A stretch of 64,000 bases of DNA from Candidatus Delongbacteria bacterium (lineage in GTDB: Bacteria > CAIWAD01): assembly GCA_041675285.1 (NCBI GenBank), contig JBAYTZ010000005.1:124001-188000 (forward strand), written 5' to 3'. The position numbers and the translations under genes are program-made. A model generated the notes under the pieces. It was not told where the DNA came from. It saw only the letters and a list, made by a program, of their open reading frames with translations, and made no database searches. This document shows, one piece after another, positions 27,407 through 35,480 of this stretch; position 1 is the stretch's first letter; each line of letters starts with the position of its first letter.

Positions 27407-28288
27407 ATGGAGGTGCGCTTTTTTGGCGTCCGGGGCGGGGTTCCCACTCCCGAAGCCGGCAAACTGCGGTTCGGCGGCAATACCAGCTGTATCACGGTGC
27501 GGGCCGAGGGCGCGCCCCTGGTGATTTTGGACGCCGGCACGGGCATCCGGATCCTGGGCAACGAGCTGGTCCGCCAGCACCCCGCCGGCGGCATCGAGGG
27601 CGTGGTCCTGCTCAGTCACCTGCACTGGGACCACATCCAGGGCATCCCGTTCTTCAAGCCGCTCTTCCATCCCGGCAACCGTTTCGAGTTCATCGGCCTC
27701 AGGCCCGAGGGCACCTCCCTGCGCAGCCAGCTGGAGGGCCAGCAGAACTACGCCTACTTCCCCGTGGACATGAGCCACATGTCGGCCGCCAAGTCCTTCC
27801 GCGAAGTCGCCGACGAGAGCTTCCAGCTGGGCACGCTCACGGTCAGCTGCCGACGCCTGAACCATCCGGGCGGCTGCCTGGGCTGGCGCCTGGAGGCCGA
27901 CGGTGCCGCGGTGGTCTACGCCACGGACAACGAGCACACCGGCCCGGGCCCCGAAGAGGCCGTGGTGGAGCTGGCCCGCGGGGCCGACCTGTTCATCTTC
28001 GACACCAATTACACGCCCGAGGAATACGCGGCGGGCCGCCAGGGCTGGGGCCACAGCACCTGGCTGCAGGCCGTGATCAACGCACGGGCCGCGGGCGTGG
28101 ACCGGCTGATCCTCTTCCACCACGACCAGGACCACAGCGACGACCAGCTGCTGGAGATCGAGGAGCTGGCCTGCCGCGAGTTCCCCCGCAGCCTGGCGGC
28201 GCGGGAGGGCCTGCGCGTGGTGCTGAACGGCCGGGGCACGGGTCCCGAGCCGCGCTGCCTGATTGAGCTGCCCGGGCTGGAGGCCTGA
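27407..28288 (+). CDS. MBL-fold metallo-hydrolase
   Basis: This 293-residue cytosolic metallo-beta-lactamase-fold enzyme binds a dinuclear metal site through H71-x-H73-x-D75-H76 (SHLHWDHIQG), a further His in LNHPGGCLG, and Asp in YATDNEHTG/FIFDTNY. The N-terminus MEVRFFGVRGGVPTPE and GGNTSCI are typical of PhnP/RNase Z-related phosphodiesterases. From memory, two-component systems often carry related MBL domains, but none is fused here. The substrate is unresolved. It stands alone between tRNA-Arg and the flagellar operon. Confidence 0.87.
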   Translation: MEVRFFGVRGGVPTPEAGKLRFGGNTSCITVRAEGAPLVILDAGTGIRILGNELVRQHPAGGIEGVVLLSHLHWDHIQGIPFFKPLFHPGNRFEFIGLRPEGTSLRSQLEGQQNYAYFPVDMSHMSAAKSFREVADESFQLGTLTVSCRRLNHPGGCLGWRLEADGAAVVYATDNEHTGPGPEEAVVELARGADLFIFDTNYTPEEYAAGRQGWGHSTWLQAVINARAAGVDRLILFHHDQDHSDDQLLEIEELACREFPRSLAAREGLRVVLNGRGTGPEPRCLIELPGLEA

Positions 28289-28391
28289 CCCTTCCCACCC
28301 GCCACAATCCTGGAGCGCTGGGCACATCCGGCCCGGCGAGGGGAAAAAAGCGCGCTCTTCAGCCGGATCCACCGGAGTTGAAAAGTCCCGA

Positions 28392-28402
28392 ACTTCCGAA
28401 GT
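28392..28402. promoter_or_regulatory. Possible enhancer-binding site upstream of the flagellar sigma-54 promoter
   Basis: ACTTC-C-GAAGT is a perfect 5-1-5 inverted repeat about 80 bases upstream of the -24 element, within a run of AAGTCC-like phrases (28383-28412). Position suits an activator-binding site, but it could be part of a low-complexity repeat. Confidence 0.3.
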
Positions 28403-28475
28403 CCTGAAGTCGTGATCTGAACCACCCGCAACCACTTCGCCCCAACCACGACCCGGCCTGAGTTCGTTCTCGGGC

Positions 28476-28490
28476 TGGCACGGGGATTGC
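28476..28490 (+). promoter_or_regulatory. Sigma-54 (-24/-12) promoter of the flagellar operon
   Basis: TGGCACGGGGATTGC matches the sigma-54 consensus TGGCACG-N4-TTGC at every conserved base. The invariant GG and GC lie at 28477-28478 and 28489-28490. The expected transcription start is near 28502, about 50 bases before flgF. No competing promoter is seen in the gap, so the operon is likely sigma-54 dependent and needs an NtrC-type activator; two are encoded in this window. Confidence 0.85.
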
Positions 28491-28550
28491 CCTTGCCGAG
28501 CCCGGCGGCGGAGCGCATCCGTCGCGGCGCAATCCTCAAGCGGGGTCGAG

Positions 28551-29288
28551 ATGATCAAGGGTTTGTGGGATTCGGGAGCCGGGATGATCGCGCGGGGCAT
28601 CCAGACGGATGTCACGGGCAACAACCTGGCGAACTCCACCACCACGGCCTTCAAGGAGGATCGCCTCAACTTCCGCGAGCTGATCGACGGCCGCCTGCTG
28701 CTGGACCGCGGACGCGGCGTGCCCAGCCCCGAGAACCGCCTGCGCGCCGGCTTCGAGACCCGCATGCGCGCCGGGGCGCTGGAGAGCACGGGCGCGCCGC
28801 TGGACTTCGCCGTGAACGGACCCGGCTTCTTCGTGGTGGAGACGCCCGACGGCGAGCGGCACACGCGGGACGGCCACTTCGCCCTCTCGCCCGAGGGCCA
28901 GCTGGTGACCATGGATGGCTTTCCCGTGCTGGGCGAGGCCGGCCCCTTAAGGCTGGGACCGGGCCCCGTGGAGCTGAACGGCGACGGCCAGCTCTCCCAG
29001 AACGGCACGGCCGTGGGCTCCCTGCGGCTGGAGGAATTCGAGCAGCCCGAGCGGCTGAACAAGCTGGGCCGCAACCTCTGGGTGCCGCGGGACGAAGACC
29101 AGCAGCCCGCGCCGGCCCAGGCCAGCCAGCCCGTCCAGGGCGCGCTGGAGCATTCCAACATCCGCGTGGTGGAGCAGATGGTGCGCCTGATCGAGCACGA
29201 GCGCAGCTATTCCTTCGCCCACAAGGCCCTGCAGATCCAGGACGACAACCTGGGCAAGACCGTCAACGAGCTGGGTCGACTCCGCTAG
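28551..29288 (+). CDS. flgF: Flagellar proximal rod protein FlgF
   Basis: FlgF is a proximal rod component of the flagellar basal body, exported by the flagellar type III apparatus. The 245-residue product starts with the rod/hook N-terminal motif GMIARGIQTDVTGNNLANSTTTAFKED, has the central FAVNGPGFFVVETPDG beta domain, and closes with the coiled-coil C-terminal motif LEHSNIRVVEQMVRLIEHERSY. It is the first gene after the sigma-54 promoter and precedes flgG. FlgF rather than FlgG is assigned by gene order and by the shorter, more divergent sequence. Confidence 0.9.
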   Translation: MIKGLWDSGAGMIARGIQTDVTGNNLANSTTTAFKEDRLNFRELIDGRLLLDRGRGVPSPENRLRAGFETRMRAGALESTGAPLDFAVNGPGFFVVETPDGERHTRDGHFALSPEGQLVTMDGFPVLGEAGPLRLGPGPVELNGDGQLSQNGTAVGSLRLEEFEQPERLNKLGRNLWVPRDEDQQPAPAQASQPVQGALEHSNIRVVEQMVRLIEHERSYSFAHKALQIQDDNLGKTVNELGRLR

Positions 29289-29344
29289 CAACGCGGAGTC
29301 CCTGAGCGGCGCGCCACCGGACGCGCTTGAGCGAGGACCACACC

Positions 29345-30133
29345 ATGATTCGTGCCCTGCACAGTTCCGCCTCGGGCATGTACGCCCAGGAGCTGCACAT
29401 CGACAGCATCGCCAACAACCTGGCCAACGTGAACACCACGGGCTACAAGAAGAGCCACGCCGAATTCCAGGACCTGCTCTACCAGAACCTGCGCACCAGC
29501 GGGGTGGAGAACTCCCTGGGCAACGTGGTCCCCACCGACCTGCAGGTGGGCACGGGCGTCAAGACCATCAGCGTCACCCGGGACATGGGCCAGGGCGACG
29601 TGGTGCAGACCGGCGGGCGCCTGGACCTGGCCATCGAGGGCGAGGGCTTCTTCCAGGTGCGCCAGTTGGATGGCAGCCTGGCTTACACGCGGGACGGCTC
29701 CTTCAAGCTCTCCAGCGACGGCGTGCTGGTGACCTCCGACGGCCTGACCCTGGAGCCCGAGACCACCGTGCCCCAGGGGGCCGTGGATATCCAGGTGAGC
29801 CGGGACGGCGTGCTCAGCGTGCTGGTGGCCGGGGACGCGGCGGCCGTGCAGATCGGCACGCTGGAGGTGGCCGTGTTCACCAACCCCGCCGGCCTGCGGG
29901 CCCTGGGCCAGAACCTCTACGAGGAGACGGCGGCCTCCGGGGCGCCCCAGCTGGGCACGCCCGCCGCCGAGCAGTTCGGCCAGATCGCCCAGGGCTATCT
30001 CGAGAGCTCCAACGTCAAGGTGGTGGAGGAGATGGTGGCGATGATCAGCGCCCAGCGCGCCTATGAAGTGAGCTCCAAGGCCATCCGCGCCTCGGACGAC
30101 ATGCTGGGCATCGCCTCCAGTCTGAGGAGATAA
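29345..30133 (+). CDS. flgG: Flagellar distal rod protein FlgG
   Basis: FlgG forms the distal rod linking the proximal rod to the hook. The 262-residue product (family usual about 260) begins MIRALHSSASGMYAQELHIDSIANNLANVNTTGYKKS, the classic FlgG N-terminus. It contains LDLAIEGEGFFQV and ends ESSNVKVVEEMVAMISAQRAYEVSSKAI. The internal ATG at 29345 with GAGGACC upstream is chosen over one six codons earlier because the conserved sequence begins there. Confidence 0.96.
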   Translation: MIRALHSSASGMYAQELHIDSIANNLANVNTTGYKKSHAEFQDLLYQNLRTSGVENSLGNVVPTDLQVGTGVKTISVTRDMGQGDVVQTGGRLDLAIEGEGFFQVRQLDGSLAYTRDGSFKLSSDGVLVTSDGLTLEPETTVPQGAVDIQVSRDGVLSVLVAGDAAAVQIGTLEVAVFTNPAGLRALGQNLYEETAASGAPQLGTPAAEQFGQIAQGYLESSNVKVVEEMVAMISAQRAYEVSSKAIRASDDMLGIASSLRR

Positions 30134-30136
30134 GGG

Positions 30137-30856
30137 ATGAAGGCCGCCCTCTGGCTCCTGCTCCTGCTGGCCCTGCTGCCCGACCCGGCCCGGGCCGGCG
30201 CGGCGCGTGCGCCGGAGGAGAACGGGCGGCTCAAATCAGCCTGCGACGAGGCCCTGCGCGGCGTGCTGGCGACCGGCCCGTGGAGTGCGCGGGACAGCGT
30301 CCGCTTCGACTGGATCCTGCCCGTGCTGCCGCGCTTGTCGGATTCGGCCACTGTGGAAGCCCAGGCCCTGCAACTGCGGCCGCGCGGCACCTGCACGGTG
30401 GCCCTGCGCCTGCTGGAGAAGGGGCGCGTCCAGCGCCGGCTGACCGTGCCCGTGCGCGTGCGGCGCTGGGACCTGCTGCCCGTGGCACGGCGCGAGCTGC
30501 CCCGCGGCCGCGTGCTGGGCCCCGAGGATCTGGAGGAGCGCTGGCTGGAGAGCACGCAACTGGCCGACGGCGATCTGATTCCGCTGGCCGAGGCCCTGGG
30601 CTGCCGGGTCTCGCGCTACCTGCTGGCCGGGCGGCCCGTGCCCCGGCGCATGCTGGAGACCCTGCCCGACGTGCTGCGCGGCGAGAATCTGACCCTCTGC
30701 GTGCGCTCCGGCGGCGTGACCGTCCGCGCCGCGGCCGAGGCCCTGGAGGATGGACGGATCGGCCAGCCGCTGGACGTGCGCCTGACGGAGACCGGCCGGC
30801 GCCTGTCCGTCAAACTGGTGGCCAAGGGCCAGGCGGAAGTGGAGGTGGCGGGATGA
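30137..30856 (+). CDS. flgA: Flagellar P-ring assembly chaperone FlgA
   Basis: FlgA is the periplasmic chaperone for FlgI polymerisation into the P-ring. The 239-residue protein has a Sec signal peptide (AALWLLLLLALLPDPARAG). The SAF domain with ARRELPRGRVLGPEDLEERWL follows, then GCRVSRYLLAGRPVPRRMLETLP and a C-terminal barrel (VLRGENLTLCVRSGGVTVRAAAEALEDGRIGQPLDV). It has an extra N-terminal domain with Cys residues (about 35-105). GGAGATAAGGG overlaps the end of flgG and serves as ribosome-binding site. The place directly before flgH-flgI fits its role. Confidence 0.92.
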   Translation: MKAALWLLLLLALLPDPARAGAARAPEENGRLKSACDEALRGVLATGPWSARDSVRFDWILPVLPRLSDSATVEAQALQLRPRGTCTVALRLLEKGRVQRRLTVPVRVRRWDLLPVARRELPRGRVLGPEDLEERWLESTQLADGDLIPLAEALGCRVSRYLLAGRPVPRRMLETLPDVLRGENLTLCVRSGGVTVRAAAEALEDGRIGQPLDVRLTETGRRLSVKLVAKGQAEVEVAG

Positions 30857-31431
30857 GGCGCTTTTCCCTGCTCGGCCCCCTGCTGCTCGCCCTGCTGCTG
30901 GCGGGAGCGGCGGCGCGGGCCCAGGTCAGCCGGGATTCCTGGCTGACGGACCAGCGGGCCTTCCGGGTGGGCGATCTGGTCACCGTGCTGATCGTCGAGT
31001 CGGGCTCGGGCTCGACCAACGCCTCCACCAACACCAAGCGCGAGGACGGGCTGGAAGTGGGCGTGCAGGGCGGCGGCGGACCGCTGGCCTTCGTGCCCGA
31101 GATCACGGGCAGCGCCGACTCCAAGAACGAGCACAAGGTCAAGGGCGGCAACTCGCGCTCGGGCAGCCTGCAGACCCGCCTGATGGCCGAAGTGGTGGCC
31201 ATCGACCCCGACGGCACGCTGGTGCTGCAGGGCAGCCGGGTGATGGAAATCGACGGCGAGCAGCAGATCACCGAACTCTCCGGCCGGGTGCGGCCCGAGG
31301 ATGTCAACGCGGACAACACGGTGTTCAGCTACCTCGTGGCGGAGGCCGTGATCCGCTACACGGGGGACGGCCTGGTGCGCAAGGCCCAGCGCCGGGGCGT
31401 GCTGGGCTTCGTCTTCGGCTGGTTGTTGTGA
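30853..31431 (+). CDS. flgH: Flagellar L-ring protein FlgH (no lipobox)
   Basis: FlgH builds the outer-membrane L-ring around the rod. The 192-residue product contains the L-ring signature RVGDLVTVLIVESGSGSTNASTNT, LQTRLMAEVVAIDPDGTLVLQGSR, and ELSGRVRPEDVNADNTV. The C-terminus is RRGVLGFVFGWLL. Unusually, the export signal (LLLALLLAGAAARA-QVS) has a signal peptidase I-type end, and the entire protein contains no cysteine, so it cannot be lipidated as FlgH usually is. The ATG overlaps the flgA stop. It is slightly shorter than typical FlgH. Confidence 0.92.
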   Translation: MRRFSLLGPLLLALLLAGAAARAQVSRDSWLTDQRAFRVGDLVTVLIVESGSGSTNASTNTKREDGLEVGVQGGGGPLAFVPEITGSADSKNEHKVKGGNSRSGSLQTRLMAEVVAIDPDGTLVLQGSRVMEIDGEQQITELSGRVRPEDVNADNTVFSYLVAEAVIRYTGDGLVRKAQRRGVLGFVFGWLL

Positions 31432-31432
31432 C

Positions 31433-32641
31433 ATGAAATTTTCGAACGCTCATCTCCTACAGTCCCAACTTTGGAAGAGAGCCGGGTGGCCGCCCGGTTC
31501 CCGCGGCCTCCCCTCCGTGTGGAACCGGGCCGGTCACGATTTCGCGTGGCTGGCCCTGCTCGCGCTCCTCTGCCTGCTGGGACTGCCGGAGCGCGGCGCG
31601 GCCGCGGCCCGGCTGAAGGAGATCGCCGTCTTCCAGGGGGCGGGTCAGAGCGACCTGATCGGCTACGGACTGGTGGTGGGCCTGGACGGCACGGGGGACG
31701 GCAACCGCAGCGCCTTCACCCTGCGCAGCGTGGAGAACATGCTGCGCCGCTTCGGGATCAAACTCGACCCGGGCACCATCAAGCCCAAGAACGTGGCGGC
31801 CGTGATGGTGACGGCCAAATTGGGCTCCTTCGCCCAGGCCGGCGACCGGCTGGACGTCACCGTCAGTTCGCTGGGCGACGCCAGCAGCCTGATGGGCGGC
31901 GTGCTGCTGATGACGCCGCTGACCAACCAGGGCGGCGAGGACGTGCTGGTGCGGGCCCAGGGCCCGATTTCCATCGGCGGGTTCAACTTCGCCTCCGGCG
32001 GTTCGAGCATCCGCCAGAACTACACGCTGGTGGGCCGCGTGCCCCAGGGCGGCACGGTGGAGACGGACTCGCCGGGCAGCCTGCTGGTGGATGGCGGCCT
32101 GGTGCTGACCCTGCAGAACCCCGACTTCACCACGGCCCTGCGCGCGGCCAAGGCGATCAATTCGGCGCTGGGCGAGCCGCTGGCCACGGCCCAGAGTTCC
32201 ACCCAGATCCGCGTGGAGGTACCCGAGGAATCCCGCCAGGGCACGCGCCTGGTGGAGATGGCCAGCCTGATCGAGAACATCGAGGTGGAGCCCGACCTGG
32301 CGGCCAAGGTGGTCATCAACGAGCGCACGGGCACCGTGGTGGTGGGCCATCAGGTGCGGCTCTCCCCCGTGGCCGTGGCCCACGGCAACTTGTCGGTGAT
32401 CATCAAAAGCCAGCAGAACTCCAGCGCCGACCCCTACACGGGGTTCTCCAGCCAGGAGCAGAAGAACGAGATCACCGTCTCCAGCGACGAGGCGCACCTG
32501 ATCGTGCTGGAGGACATGGCCGACGTGCGCAGCGTGGCCCGCGCCCTCAACACGCTGGGCGTCAGCCCGCGGGACATGATCTCGATTTTCCAGCTGCTCA
32601 AGGAAGCCGGCGCCCTCCAGGCCGAGCTGGTGATCATCTGA
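31433..32641 (+). CDS. flgI: Flagellar P-ring protein FlgI
   Basis: FlgI forms the periplasmic P-ring. The mature region is classic: RLKEIAVFQGAGQSDLIGYGLVVGLDGTGDG, ENMLRRFGI, KNVAAVMVTAKL, RLDVTVSSLGDASSLMGGVLLMTPL, and the C-terminal LKEAGALQAELVII. The predicted 402 residues include a long N-terminal stretch of about 35 residues before the hydrophobic export segment (FAWLALLALLCLLGLPERGAAA). The true start may therefore be an internal GTG/ATG-like codon (for example near 31520) rather than the first ATG. The stop overlaps the flgJ ATG. Confidence 0.96.
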   Translation: MKFSNAHLLQSQLWKRAGWPPGSRGLPSVWNRAGHDFAWLALLALLCLLGLPERGAAAARLKEIAVFQGAGQSDLIGYGLVVGLDGTGDGNRSAFTLRSVENMLRRFGIKLDPGTIKPKNVAAVMVTAKLGSFAQAGDRLDVTVSSLGDASSLMGGVLLMTPLTNQGGEDVLVRAQGPISIGGFNFASGGSSIRQNYTLVGRVPQGGTVETDSPGSLLVDGGLVLTLQNPDFTTALRAAKAINSALGEPLATAQSSTQIRVEVPEESRQGTRLVEMASLIENIEVEPDLAAKVVINERTGTVVVGHQVRLSPVAVAHGNLSVIIKSQQNSSADPYTGFSSQEQKNEITVSSDEAHLIVLEDMADVRSVARALNTLGVSPRDMISIFQLLKEAGALQAELVII

Positions 32642-33537
32642 TGGAAAGCCGCCCGCTGCAAGGCACCAGCCTGGCCGGCACGCGCGCCACCGCCGGCGCT
32701 GAGACTCCGGGCAGCCGGGCCGCCACGCTGGAGAGCGCCGGCCGCGAATTCGAGCGCCTGCTGGTGGAGCAAATGTTGACCGCCATGCAAGAGACCCTGG
32801 ACGAGGGCCTGTTCGCGCAGCAGGGCGTGGGCAGCGACTGGTACACGTCCCAGTTCAACCAGGAGCTGTCGAAGGAATTGACCGCCGGACCGGGCCTGGG
32901 CGTGGCCAGCTCGCTCTTGCGCCAGCTGCGCGCCGGCGGCGAGTCGGGCGAGAACCTGGAAGCGGGTCTGGACGCCATTCGCGGCGCGGGCAACGGCGTG
33001 GGTCTGGCCAGCCTGGACCGCGCCTTCGAACTTCGGCGTCGGGAGCGCGAGGCCGCGGCGGCGGATCCCCTCAACCCGCTGGCTCGGCAGGCCGAGGTCT
33101 ATCGGGCTCTGCAAGGCGCGGCGCCGGCGGAATCCACTCGCGTGCGGCAGGTCGGGTCCGCCGAGCTGCGCGCCCTGGTCAGGGACGTGGCGGCTGAGGT
33201 GGGCGTGGACGAGAACCTGGCCCTGGCCCTGGTGCAGACGGAGAGCGGCTTCAACAGCCGGGCGCGCAGCCCCAAGGGCGCCATGGGTCTGACCCAGCTG
33301 ATGCCCGACACGGCTCGCGGCCTGGGCGTGCGCGATCCCTTCGACCCGCGCCAGAACGTCAAGGGCGGGCTGACCTACCTGAAGAACATGCTGGAGCGCT
33401 ACCAGGACCGGCGCCTGGCCCTGGCGGCCTACAACGCCGGGCCCGGAGCCGTGGACCGCCACGACGGCGTGCCGCCCTACCGCGAGACCCGGGCCTACGT
33501 GGCCCGCATCGAGAAGCTGCTGCAGGAGGATCGATGA
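32641..33537 (+). CDS. flgJ: FlgJ-type rod-binding protein fused to an SLT lytic transglycosylase
   Basis: This 298-residue protein couples rod assembly to peptidoglycan opening. Residues about 35-100 form the FlgJ/Rod-binding domain (EFERLLVEQMLTAMQETLDEG, GSDWYTSQFNQELSKEL). Residues about 180-298 form a soluble lytic transglycosylase domain with catalytic E201 in TESGFNSRARSPKGAMGLTQLMPDTA, plus FDPRQNVKGGLTYL and LAAYNAGPGAV. In enterobacterial FlgJ the C-terminal module is instead a glucosaminidase-type muramidase. There is no signal peptide, as expected for export by the flagellar apparatus. The ATG overlaps the flgI stop. Confidence 0.9.
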   Translation: MESRPLQGTSLAGTRATAGAETPGSRAATLESAGREFERLLVEQMLTAMQETLDEGLFAQQGVGSDWYTSQFNQELSKELTAGPGLGVASSLLRQLRAGGESGENLEAGLDAIRGAGNGVGLASLDRAFELRRREREAAAADPLNPLARQAEVYRALQGAAPAESTRVRQVGSAELRALVRDVAAEVGVDENLALALVQTESGFNSRARSPKGAMGLTQLMPDTARGLGVRDPFDPRQNVKGGLTYLKNMLERYQDRRLALAAYNAGPGAVDRHDGVPPYRETRAYVARIEKLLQEDR

Positions 33538-34046
33538 ACGGCGCCCTGCACGAACTGGCCGAACGGCTGGCCGCGCGCCTGGATGAGGAGCTGGGGCTCT
33601 ACCACGAGCTGGAGCAGGAGCTGAACCAGCAGCTGGAGGCCCTGCAGAGCGGTCAGCCAGAGCGCGTGCTGGAGCTCTCCGAGTCTGTCGAGCGCTGCCA
33701 CCACCTGTTGCGCGGCCAGGAGCGGCGACGGCGCCTGCTGCTGGAGGCCCTGCAGCGCGAGTTCCCCAGCGCCCGGGCGCCGCTGACCCTGCGCCAGGTG
33801 GCCGAGTGCTGCCCGCCCGCCCTCTCGTCGCGCCTGCACCTGCTGGGGCGCCGGCTGCGCACGCACCTGCACCGGGTCCACGAGCTGAAATCCCTGACGG
33901 GCCGCGTGGTGGAGAAGGAGCGGCGTTTCAACCGCCGGCGGCTGGAATGGCTGCTGGACGCCACGCGCGAATCCGCCACCTACGGGCCCGACGCCCGCCC
34001 CCGCACGGACGGGGCGGCCAGCCGCCTCATCGACCGGAGGGTCTGA
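33534..34046 (+). CDS. flgN: FlgN-like flagellar chaperone
   Basis: This 170-residue helical protein fits FlgN, the cytosolic export chaperone for hook-filament junction proteins FlgK and FlgL. Support is position (immediately before flgK and flgL, overlapping both neighbours), size, and an all-helical heptad-rich sequence (LARLDEELGLYHELEQELNQQLEALQSG; LHRVHELKSLTGRVVEKERRF). FlgN sequences diverge strongly, so identity rests more on context than on motifs. Confidence 0.75.
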   Translation: MNGALHELAERLAARLDEELGLYHELEQELNQQLEALQSGQPERVLELSESVERCHHLLRGQERRRRLLLEALQREFPSARAPLTLRQVAECCPPALSSRLHLLGRRLRTHLHRVHELKSLTGRVVEKERRFNRRRLEWLLDATRESATYGPDARPRTDGAASRLIDRRV

Positions 34047-35428
34047 TGGCCTCGCTCTTCGGACTGCTGGACACGGCCCGCAGCGCGCTGATCACGCACC
34101 AGCTGGCGCTAAACGTCACGGGCCACAACGTGGCCAACGTGGACACCCCGGGCTACACGCGCCAGCGCCTGGAGCTGGGGGCGCGGCTGGGTTCCGAGCA
34201 GCGCCCGACGGGCATCGGCGCCGGCGTGGAGCCCATCGGCCTGCAGCGCCTGCGGATGGAGAGTTTCGACCGTGCCTACCGGCGCGAGGCCGGCGGGCTG
34301 GGGGAGAGCGGGCAGCGTTCGGCACAGCTGGGGGCGGTGGAGTCCTTGGTGGCCGAGCCCGGCGATCCGGGCATCTCCGACGCGCTGGACAAGTTCTGGA
34401 GCGCCTGGTCCGACCTGGGCAACGAGCCGGCGGAGGAGAGCTACCGGCGCACCGTGCTGGAGGCCGGCCACCGGGTGTCCGCACGCTTCAACCAGCTGGC
34501 CGGCCAGTTCAAGGCCCAGCGCGAGGATTTGAACACCGAGGTGGCCCGAGTGGGCGGCGAGTTGAACAACCTGGCCGTGGATCTGGCCGAGCTGAACGGC
34601 TCCATTCGCGCGGCCGAATTGAACGGCCAGGTGGCCTCGGACCTGCGCGACCGGCGCGACCTGTTGCTGGACGACCTGGCCGGGCTGGTGGACATGCGCG
34701 CCGCCGAGGACGAGCAGGGCGTGTTCCGCGTCTGGGTGGGCGGCCGGGCCCTGGTGGACGGCACCGTGGCTTCCCAGCTGACCACCAGCCAGCAGGCGGC
34801 GGAGGACGGCACCGTGCTTACGCGCCTGCACTGGAGCGATTCGGGCCACGAGTTCGAGGTGGCCTCGGGCGAGCTGGGCGGCCTGCTGGACGTGCGCGAC
34901 CGCGTGCTGCCCGCGCGCCTCTTGGAGCTGGACCAGTTGGCGGACACGCTGGTGGCGGAGGTCAACCGCCTGCATCGGGCGGGGACGGACCTGGGCGGCC
35001 GCGCCGGACGCGAGTTCTTCGATCCGGCGGGCCAGGGGGCCTCCGGCCTGGCTCTCAGCAACTGGGTGCGCGACGAGCCCGGCCGCGTGGTGGCCAGCGC
35101 CGACGGCGGCCAGGGCAACGGCGAGCAGGCCACGGCCATCGCCCAGCTGGCGGAGACGCGCCTCGCCGCGCTGGCCGGCCTCTCCCTGGGCGAAGCCTGG
35201 GGCACGCTGGTCAGCCGGGTGGGCGCCGAGGCCCAGCGCGCGGAGGCCGACTACACGGCCCAGCAGGCCTTCGTCAGCGAGCTGGACAACCGCCGGCAAT
35301 CCATCTCCGGCGTGAACCTGGACGAGGAGTTGACGCTGATGCTCCAGCAGGAGCAGGCCTACTCCGCCGCGGCGCGCGTGATCAGCACGGCGGATTCGAT
35401 GATTCAGGAACTGCTGCAGCTGGTGTGA
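34046..35428 (+). CDS. flgK: Flagellar hook-associated protein 1 FlgK
   Basis: FlgK is the first hook-filament junction protein. The 460-residue product begins LFGLLDTARSALITHQLALNVTGHNVANVDTPGYTRQRLEL, the diagnostic FlgK N-terminus. It has the long coiled segment (FNQLAGQFKAQREDLNTEVARVGGELNNLA) and LNGQVASDLRDRRDLLLDDLAGLVD. The C-terminus ends SGVNLDEELTLMLQQEQAYSAAARVISTADSMIQELLQLV. It overlaps the flgN stop. Length lies at the short end of the family range, with a reduced variable domain. Confidence 0.96.
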   Translation: MASLFGLLDTARSALITHQLALNVTGHNVANVDTPGYTRQRLELGARLGSEQRPTGIGAGVEPIGLQRLRMESFDRAYRREAGGLGESGQRSAQLGAVESLVAEPGDPGISDALDKFWSAWSDLGNEPAEESYRRTVLEAGHRVSARFNQLAGQFKAQREDLNTEVARVGGELNNLAVDLAELNGSIRAAELNGQVASDLRDRRDLLLDDLAGLVDMRAAEDEQGVFRVWVGGRALVDGTVASQLTTSQQAAEDGTVLTRLHWSDSGHEFEVASGELGGLLDVRDRVLPARLLELDQLADTLVAEVNRLHRAGTDLGGRAGREFFDPAGQGASGLALSNWVRDEPGRVVASADGGQGNGEQATAIAQLAETRLAALAGLSLGEAWGTLVSRVGAEAQRAEADYTAQQAFVSELDNRRQSISGVNLDEELTLMLQQEQAYSAAARVISTADSMIQELLQLV

Positions 35429-35480
35429 TCAGGCGACGGGACACGAGGGTCGTGGGGTGGGGCAACGAGGGGGAACGCGG

